9,503 nucleotides of DNA. Source: an uncultured Bacilli bacterium (lineage in GTDB: Bacteria; Bacillota_I; Bacilli_A; RF39; UBA660). The translations under genes were made by a program, and so were the position numbers. Numbering within the stretch: the stretch's first letter is position 1; each line of letters starts with the position of its first letter. Shown piece after piece: positions 5,405 to 9,503 of this stretch. The stretch spans positions 1 through 9,503 of the forward strand of contig CAKORY010000024.1 in assembly GCA_934101795.1 (NCBI GenBank). Direction: 5' to 3'. The notes beneath the pieces are model-generated. The model did not search any database and was not told the DNA's origin. It saw only the letters and a list, made by a program, of their open reading frames with translations.

Positions 5405-6469
5405 CTATTCTAAAGACATTCCAGCTAGTTTTAATTTTAAATCTTCAGTTATTAAAGCTTCAATAACTGGTTCAAGTTCACCATCCATTACTCTATCCAA
5501 AGTCATTGTTGAATAATTTATTCTGTGGTCAGTAACTCTGTTTTGTGGATAGTTATATGTTCTTATCTTTTCAGAGCGATCTCCAGTACCTATTTTAGAC
5601 TTTCTTTCAGCTCCGATGGCACTTTCTTGTTTATGTGTAATTTCATCATTTATTTTGATTTTTAATAGTTGCATAGCTCTTTCTTTGTTACGAAGTTGAC
5701 TTCTTTCTGTTTGACAAGTTACAACTACTCCGGTTGGAACGTGAGTAATACGAACTGCAGAATTGGCAGTATTTACTGATTGTCCACCCGCTCCACTTGA
5801 ATGATATACATCAATTTTTAAATCGCTTTCTTTTATATCAATGTTAACTGTATCAACCTCTGGCATTACTAGAACTGTGGCTGTAGATGTATGAACTCTT
5901 CCTTGAGTTTCTGTTACTGGTACCCTTTGTACACGATGAGAACCACTTTCATATTTTAGTTTGCTATAAACATTTGCACCTTTTACCATAAATTCTACTT
6001 GTGAAAAACCACCACTTGTACCTTCTAGTTCATGAATAACTTCGATTTTCCAACCATTTTTTTCGGCATAGTATGTATACATCCTATAAAGGTCTCCGGC
6101 AAAGATGTTAGCTTCATCACCACCAGCTGCTCCTCTTATTTCCATTATAACATTCTTACCATCATTTTCATCTTTTGGAACTAAAAGTATTTCAAGTTCA
6201 TGGTATAATTTTTCTATTTCAGAAGTAAGTGATGCTATTTCTTCCAAAGCTATATCTTTTAACTCAGGATCATTTTCCATCATTTTAGCTTCTTCAAGGT
6301 TATTTTGAGCTTGTTTATATTTTCTATAAACAACAACTGTTTCTTCTAAGTCACTTTGTTCCTTAGATAGTTCTTTTACTTTATTAAAATCATTTAATAT
6401 TTCTGGATTACTTAAATCTTTAGTTAATTCATTGTATTTTTCTTCAATTGCATCTAATCTATTAAACAT
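5405..6469 (-). CDS. prfA: Peptide chain release factor 1
   Basis: RF1 reads UAA and UAG in the ribosomal A site and releases the finished protein. The 354 residues match the usual length (B. subtilis about 356). The coiled N-terminal domain is followed by RGAAGGDEA (112-120), the anticodon-like tripeptide PVT (184-186) in HRVQRVPVTETQGR, which marks RF1 rather than RF2, and the catalytic GGQ (228-230) in SGAGGQSVNTANSAVR. Its Gln230 is the target of PrmC, encoded next. The ATG is preceded by AAAGGAAG (6483-6476). It follows rpoE after 43 bases with no terminator. The stop codon is TAG, one of RF1's own substrates. RF2 is not in the window. Confidence 0.98.
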   Translation of the reverse strand: MFNRLDAIEEKYNELTKDLSNPEILNDFNKVKELSKEQSDLEETVVVYRKYKQAQNNLEEAKMMENDPELKDIALEEIASLTSEIEKLYHELEILLVPKDENDGKNVIMEIRGAAGGDEANIFAGDLYRMYTYYAEKNGWKIEVIHELEGTSGGFSQVEFMVKGANVYSKLKYESGSHRVQRVPVTETQGRVHTSTATVLVMPEVDTVNIDIKESDLKIDVYHSSGAGGQSVNTANSAVRITHVPTGVVVTCQTERSQLRNKERAMQLLKIKINDEITHKQESAIGAERKSKIGTGDRSEKIRTYNYPQNRVTDHRINYSTMTLDRVMDGELEPVIEALITEDLKLKLAGMSLE

Positions 6470-6512
6470 TTTTATCTTCCTTTCTATCGTAGATTAAAGT
6501 TTTAGGTAGATG

Positions 6513-6953
6513 CTATAAATTACTTTCATCAATATCATCAACTACGACTAAGTCAGATAAATCATCTTCTGCAACATCGTCGGTATCATCGTCCTTGTCA
6601 TAGAAAATATCTTCATCATCATCAGACATATCATCTTCAATTATTTCATCTTCGTCTTCCACTAGTTCTTCTTCATCTTCTTCATCATCAAAAACAATAT
6701 CTAATTTGTGTCTTGATTGAAGATCCCAATATCCTTTGTCAAGCATTATAAACTTTTTATTAATTGACATTTGTTCAAAGAAGTCCATTAATTCTTCATC
6801 TACTGTTTCTTCAGGTAATTCTAAAACTGCGCATACTTTTGCAAAAATATCACGAAGTTTCATCTTTTTTCCACTTTCTTGTAAAATTAGTAAAGCAATA
6901 TCATCATAACCCATTAATTCAAGTTCTTCTTTAGGTATTTGCTTTAATTTCAT
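6513..6953 (-). CDS. rpoE: DNA-directed RNA polymerase delta subunit
   Basis: The delta subunit of Firmicutes RNA polymerase increases release of the enzyme from nucleic acids and sharpens promoter response to initiating NTP levels. Residues about 10-80 form the winged-helix HARE-HTH domain (DIALLILQESGKKMKLRDIFAKV through KFIMLDKGYWDL, split here by a shorter central part). Residues about 89-146 are an extremely acidic, disordered tail of Asp and Glu, the hallmark of the protein. The length of 146 is below the 173 of B. subtilis, mainly through the tail. The Shine-Dalgarno AAGGAG (6967-6962) overlaps the argS stop codon (TAAGGAG), leaving only 12 bases between the genes and suggesting linked translation. 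This rpoE is unrelated to the E. coli sigma-E gene of the same name. Confidence 0.93.
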   Translation of the reverse strand: MKLKQIPKEELELMGYDDIALLILQESGKKMKLRDIFAKVCAVLELPEETVDEELMDFFEQMSINKKFIMLDKGYWDLQSRHKLDIVFDDEEDEEELVEDEDEIIEDDMSDDDEDIFYDKDDDTDDVAEDDLSDLVVVDDIDESNL

Positions 6954-6965
6954 AAATCATTCTCC

Positions 6966-8573
6966 TTACATTTGTTCTGGCGGGATAACCCCGATTAAAT
7001 CAAGTGCGTTAAATAACGTTTGTTTAACACATTTGATTAAATTTAAATTTTCCAAAGTTTCTTCTTCATCATCAGTAAGTACACGATTTTTAGCATAGTA
7101 TAAATGGAATAAACTTGCTAGTTCATATACATAGTTGGTAATCAAATGTGGCAGTTCTTTTGTTGCTGCTGTTTTTACCACTTCTGGGAATTCATAAACT
7201 TTTTCTAGAACATTATATGATGTATCGTCTTTAATTGCAATATATTTTTCACATTTTTTTACATTTTCTTGTCCTTTTAAAATAGAACAAATTCTTGCAT
7301 AAGCATAACTTACGTAAAATACTGGGTTTTCGTTAGATTTGCTTTTGGCAAGTCCTAAGTCAAAATCCATTTGAGTATCTAAACTATATTTTGAAAAATA
7401 GTATCTAGCAGCATTAACTCCGACTTCATCAATTAATTCTTTTAATGTAACTGATTTACCAGTTCTTTTACTCATTTTTACTACTTCACCATTTTCTACA
7501 AGTCTTACTAATTGTAATAGTTTAACTTCTAGTTTTTCTGGGTCATTTCCTAGAGCCTTAACACTACTTTTTAAACGTGCCACGTATCCATGATGGTCTG
7601 CTCCGAAAATGTCTATCATTTTATCAAAACCACGATTTATTTTATCCATATGATATGCTATATCTGGTAAAAAGTATGTAGCATTACCATCTTCTTTAAT
7701 TAAAACATGGTCTTTGTCATCAAATAGAGCACTACATTTAAACCATGTTGCTCCATCCTTTTCATAAGTGTAGCCATTTTTATTTAAAATATTCACTACT
7801 TCTTTTAAATCATATTTTTCTGATAATGCTTTTTCGCTTGTCTTAACATCATATTCAATTCTATATTCTTTTAAATCATCAAAGATGTGTCCTACCATTT
7901 CTTCTGTTCCTAATTTTTTGAAATAATCTAATTCTTTATCTAAATATGTATCCTTGTGTTCATCATATAACTTTTGTGCTATAGCAATTATTTCTTTGCC
8001 ATGGTAGCCATTTTCAGGCATTTCTGATGGAAGTCCACATATTTCTTTATAACGGGCTATAATTGATAAGCCTAAATTAGTTATTTGACTTCCTAAGTCA
8101 TTAATGTAATATTCACTTGTTACATCAAATCCACAAAATTTCATTATACGTGCAAGTGAGTCACCATAAGCTCCTCCACGAGCATTTCCAAGGTGTAAGA
8201 TTCCGGTTGGATTGGCACTAACAAATTCAATGTTGATTTTTTTACCATTTCCAATGTTTGAACTTCCATATCTTTCCTTTTCATCTAAAACTTTGTTGAT
8301 ATTTTCAAGCAAATAATCTTTTGATACAAAGAAATTTATAAAACCAGGAGCTTTAATTTCAATGTTTTTAATGCTTGAATTATCAATTTTACTTGCAATT
8401 TCTTCCGCAATAATCATTGGATTTTTCTTCAATGTTCTTGCTAATTTCATAGCAATGTTACTTGAAAAGTCTCCATTTTCAGCTAAAGCTGGTTTTGTTA
8501 CTTCAATTTCTACATATGTTACATCTATGGCATCTAACGCCTTTTTAATTTCTTCTGTTAATAAATTTTTCAT
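6966..8573 (-). CDS. argS: Arginyl-tRNA synthetase
   Basis: ArgS charges tRNA-Arg with arginine using ATP. It is a class I synthetase of 535 residues, near the family's usual 550-560. The N-terminal add-1 domain (about 1-110) is followed by the HIGH-type motif in EFVSANPTGILHLGNARGG (HLGN at 127-130), the GADHHGY motif (324-330), and the KMSKS-type loop KMSKR (366-370), which many ArgS proteins lack or vary. The C-terminus is the DALR anticodon-binding domain, ending in the typical GVIPPEQM. The ATG overlaps the TGA of the upstream ywiB-like gene by four bases (tcat at 8570-8573), and GAGG lies four bases before it, so translation is probably coupled. No T-box or other leader regulating by tRNA charging is seen. 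Confidence 0.98.
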   Translation of the reverse strand: MKNLLTEEIKKALDAIDVTYVEIEVTKPALAENGDFSSNIAMKLARTLKKNPMIIAEEIASKIDNSSIKNIEIKAPGFINFFVSKDYLLENINKVLDEKERYGSSNIGNGKKINIEFVSANPTGILHLGNARGGAYGDSLARIMKFCGFDVTSEYYINDLGSQITNLGLSIIARYKEICGLPSEMPENGYHGKEIIAIAQKLYDEHKDTYLDKELDYFKKLGTEEMVGHIFDDLKEYRIEYDVKTSEKALSEKYDLKEVVNILNKNGYTYEKDGATWFKCSALFDDKDHVLIKEDGNATYFLPDIAYHMDKINRGFDKMIDIFGADHHGYVARLKSSVKALGNDPEKLEVKLLQLVRLVENGEVVKMSKRTGKSVTLKELIDEVGVNAARYYFSKYSLDTQMDFDLGLAKSKSNENPVFYVSYAYARICSILKGQENVKKCEKYIAIKDDTSYNVLEKVYEFPEVVKTAATKELPHLITNYVYELASLFHLYYAKNRVLTDDEEETLENLNLIKCVKQTLFNALDLIGVIPPEQM

Positions 8574-8902
8574 AAGTCCTCTTTCATTGTAATTTCTATT
8601 ACTTTTATTTCATCACCTAATGAATAGGTTAAACGTATTTTATTGTTTTCTTCTTCATATTTTGTATTTATATTATATTTTAAATTATTATTTTCAAATA
8701 TTACCGTCAATAAATTATTGTTAAAATCAACTTTGAATATATCTTCTGGACATCGTCGTTCATAAATTCTATTGGTTCTGTCTATCACATGAGTACCATA
8801 TTCATCTACATAATATATTATATCAGCTTCAAATTTGGCATCTTTATTTTTCTCATCGATAATAATTTCATCAGCATTTTTTAGTTTCCAATCAATTTTC
8901 AT
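8570..8902 (-). CDS. ywiB: YwiB-like DUF1934 beta-barrel protein
   Basis: A 110-residue protein. It has regularly alternating beta-strand patterns (KFEADIIYYVD, LLTVIFENNNLKYNINTKYEEENNKIRLTYSL split over several strands) with acidic turns, fitting the small calycin-like barrel of the DUF1934 family (B. subtilis YwiB, no firm biochemical role). The family call rests partly on context: in Bacilli this gene characteristically lies directly upstream of argS, as here. The sequence similarity I can see by eye is moderate. The start ATG has an ideal AGAGGTGA six bases upstream and lies about 21 bases after the predicted transcription start, making it the first gene of the long operon. It ends in TGA overlapping argS. 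DUF1934 members usually run somewhat longer (about 140), so this is a short form. Confidence 0.7.
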   Translation of the reverse strand: MKIDWKLKNADEIIIDEKNKDAKFEADIIYYVDEYGTHVIDRTNRIYERRCPEDIFKVDFNNNLLTVIFENNNLKYNINTKYEEENNKIRLTYSLGDEIKVIEITMKEDL

Positions 8903-8929
8903 GGTTAGTCACCTCTTTTTTTCTTCCAT

Positions 8930-8958
8930 ATTATAACAAACTTTATATTAAATGTATA
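8930..8958 (-). promoter_or_regulatory. Promoter of the ywiB-argS-rpoE-prfA-prmC-spoIIR-mntP operon
   Basis: On the minus strand: TATACA (8958-8953, four of six to TTGACA), a 17-base spacer, and TATAAT (8935-8930) preceded by TGT, an extended -10. The predicted start is near 8923, giving a leader of about 21 bases that contains only the Shine-Dalgarno. Confidence 0.75.
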
Positions 8959-8969
8959 GCAAATTTGCT
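8958..8969. promoter_or_regulatory. 12-bp palindrome abutting the operon -35 box
   Basis: AGCAAATTTGCT is a perfect 12-bp palindrome touching the upstream edge of the -35 element. It may be an operator or activator site. Its AT-rich core means chance is possible. Confidence 0.3.
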
Positions 8970-8985
8970 TAATTTTTTCTAAATC

Positions 8986-9030
8986 AAAAAAGGCTGATAC
9001 AAAATTAATTATTTAATTAGTAATAGCCTT
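8986..9030 (-). terminator. Terminator between the Rpn remnants and the operon promoter
   Basis: On the minus strand AAGGCT (9030-9025) pairs with AGCCTT (8995-8990), with further internal pairs (TAC with GTA), and is followed by a run of six Ts. The loop is long and AT-rich. It separates the decayed gene tails from the ywiB promoter. Confidence 0.55.
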
Positions 9031-9034
9031 AACA

Positions 9035-9245
9035 TTATTTTATAGTTTCCAAATTTTCTTCAGTTAAACCAGTTACCTTAATTATCGTATCAATCGGATA
9101 ATTTTCTTTAAACATATAGATTACATTTTTAACTGCTTTTATGCATAAGCTTCGTTAACCAAATTTTTATAGTCCTTTATCTTTTAGTATTTCTAACCAC
9201 TTTTTCAGCTTTTTCTGGTGTTACTACATACTTAAGTGGATGACA
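9035..9245 (-). pseudogene. Degenerate Rpn/PD-(D/E)XK nuclease tail, copy B
   Basis: No intact gene is present, but translated pieces in different frames match the tail of the neighbouring copy in order. These are TPEKAEKVVRNTK (about 9220-9182), then in another frame NLVNEAYA, then in the frame ending at a TAA at 9037-9035, AVKNVIYMFKENYP and IDTIIKVTGLTEENLETIK. The last piece is the C-terminal helical hairpin with TGLTEE seen in Rpn-family (putative transposase / recombination-promoting nuclease) proteins of Firmicutes. Relative to copy A it is 22 bases shorter between the two alignable blocks and has at least two frame breaks. The nuclease domain is not present here. Homology to copy A is directly visible; the family name is inferred from this tail pattern. 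Confidence 0.55.
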
Positions 9246-9277
9246 TTGTTGGAATTATCTATAAAGTTACCTTTATT

Positions 9278-9503
9278 TTATCTGGTTATTTTTTTTATTT
9301 TTTCTTTAGTTAATCCAGTAATTTCAACTATTTCTTCGATAGAATAACCTTTTTTAGTAGATTTGTTGCAATTTGTTTTATTTTTTCATTTCCTTTAGCT
9401 TCTCCTTCAGCAAGTCCTTCAGCCAGAGCTTCCCTACGAACAAATTCATCTCTGGTATTTCTAACTAACAATTCATCTTCTTCTGGTGTAAGACCATAAA
9501 CAA
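9278..9503 (-). pseudogene. Rpn/PD-(D/E)XK nuclease C-terminal region, copy A, frameshifted, partial
   Basis: From the right edge an open frame encodes VYGLTPEEDELLVRNTRDEF, then REALAEGLAEGEAKG (the repeat-like Glu/Gly/Ala linker common before the C-terminus of Rpn-family proteins), then NEKIKQIATNLLKK. There it meets a run of six As and, in the original frame, stops at a TAG (9330-9328). In the -1 frame the protein continues naturally as GYSIEEIVEITGLTKEKIKK and ends at a TAA (9280-9278). The frame break lies in A AAA AAG (9355-9349), so either one A has been lost or ribosomes slip back there. Rpn proteins are DNA endonucleases linked to recA-independent recombination. The catalytic domain would lie beyond the right edge. 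Family call moderate, frame break certain. Confidence 0.6.

Noticed and set aside
3521..8965. The decamer TATAGCAAAT occurs at both strong promoters (3521-3530 and 8956-8965)
   Set aside because: It falls at different places relative to the -10 and -35 (over the -10 in one, over the -35 in the other), so a shared regulatory site is unlikely in such AT-rich DNA.

Overview
The window is a very AT-rich stretch of bacterial chromosome with Bacilli-type gene content: RNA polymerase delta subunit, a YwiB/DUF1934 protein next to argS, the prfA-prmC pair, spoIIR and mntP. murA implies a peptidoglycan wall and spoIIR implies at least an ancestral ability to sporulate. UGA ends both prmC and the ywiB-like gene, UAG ends prfA and rpoE, and tryptophans are encoded by TGG where checked. 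The standard bacterial code is therefore in use, and this is not a Mycoplasma-type organism. The best guess is an uncultured gut-type low-GC Firmicute near Erysipelotrichales/RF39. That placement is inference.

Layout from left to right. (1) 1-344, minus: 5' part of a membrane-anchored surface protein with a TasA-like N-terminus, running off the left edge. (2) 493-1064, plus: two small DNA-binding proteins, a ribbon-helix-helix protein whose terminator overlaps its own 3' end, and an XRE-type HTH protein whose 5' end looks frameshifted. (3) 1061-3508, minus: an SGNH-fold protein that seems to lack its catalytic serine, murA, and a membrane-anchored zinc-ribbon protein with its own strong promoter and almost no leader. 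(4) 3552-8902, minus: one compact seven-gene run, ywiB-like, argS, rpoE, prfA, prmC, spoIIR, mntP. It is driven by a clear extended -10 promoter at 8930-8958, with gaps of at most about 45 bases, one 4-base overlap, and no internal terminator seen. (5) 8986-9503, minus: a terminator, then two degenerate tandem copies of the C-terminal tail of an Rpn/PD-(D/E)XK-type nuclease-transposase, the second running off the right edge.

The long operon joins translation (ArgS, RF1 and the methyltransferase PrmC that modifies RF1), transcription (delta), a forespore-to-mother-cell signal (SpoIIR) and a manganese exporter. The order is a condensed form of the Bacillus subtilis argS-to-mntP region. The most interesting points are the XRE frameshift at a T/A run, the A AAA AAG heptamer exactly at the frame break of the Rpn remnant, the near-leaderless zinc-ribbon gene, a TATAAT box inside the murA terminator, and the apparent loss of SGNH catalytic residues. 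I found no CRISPR array, rRNA, tRNA or intact mobile element, and nothing that clearly amounts to a new multi-gene system.
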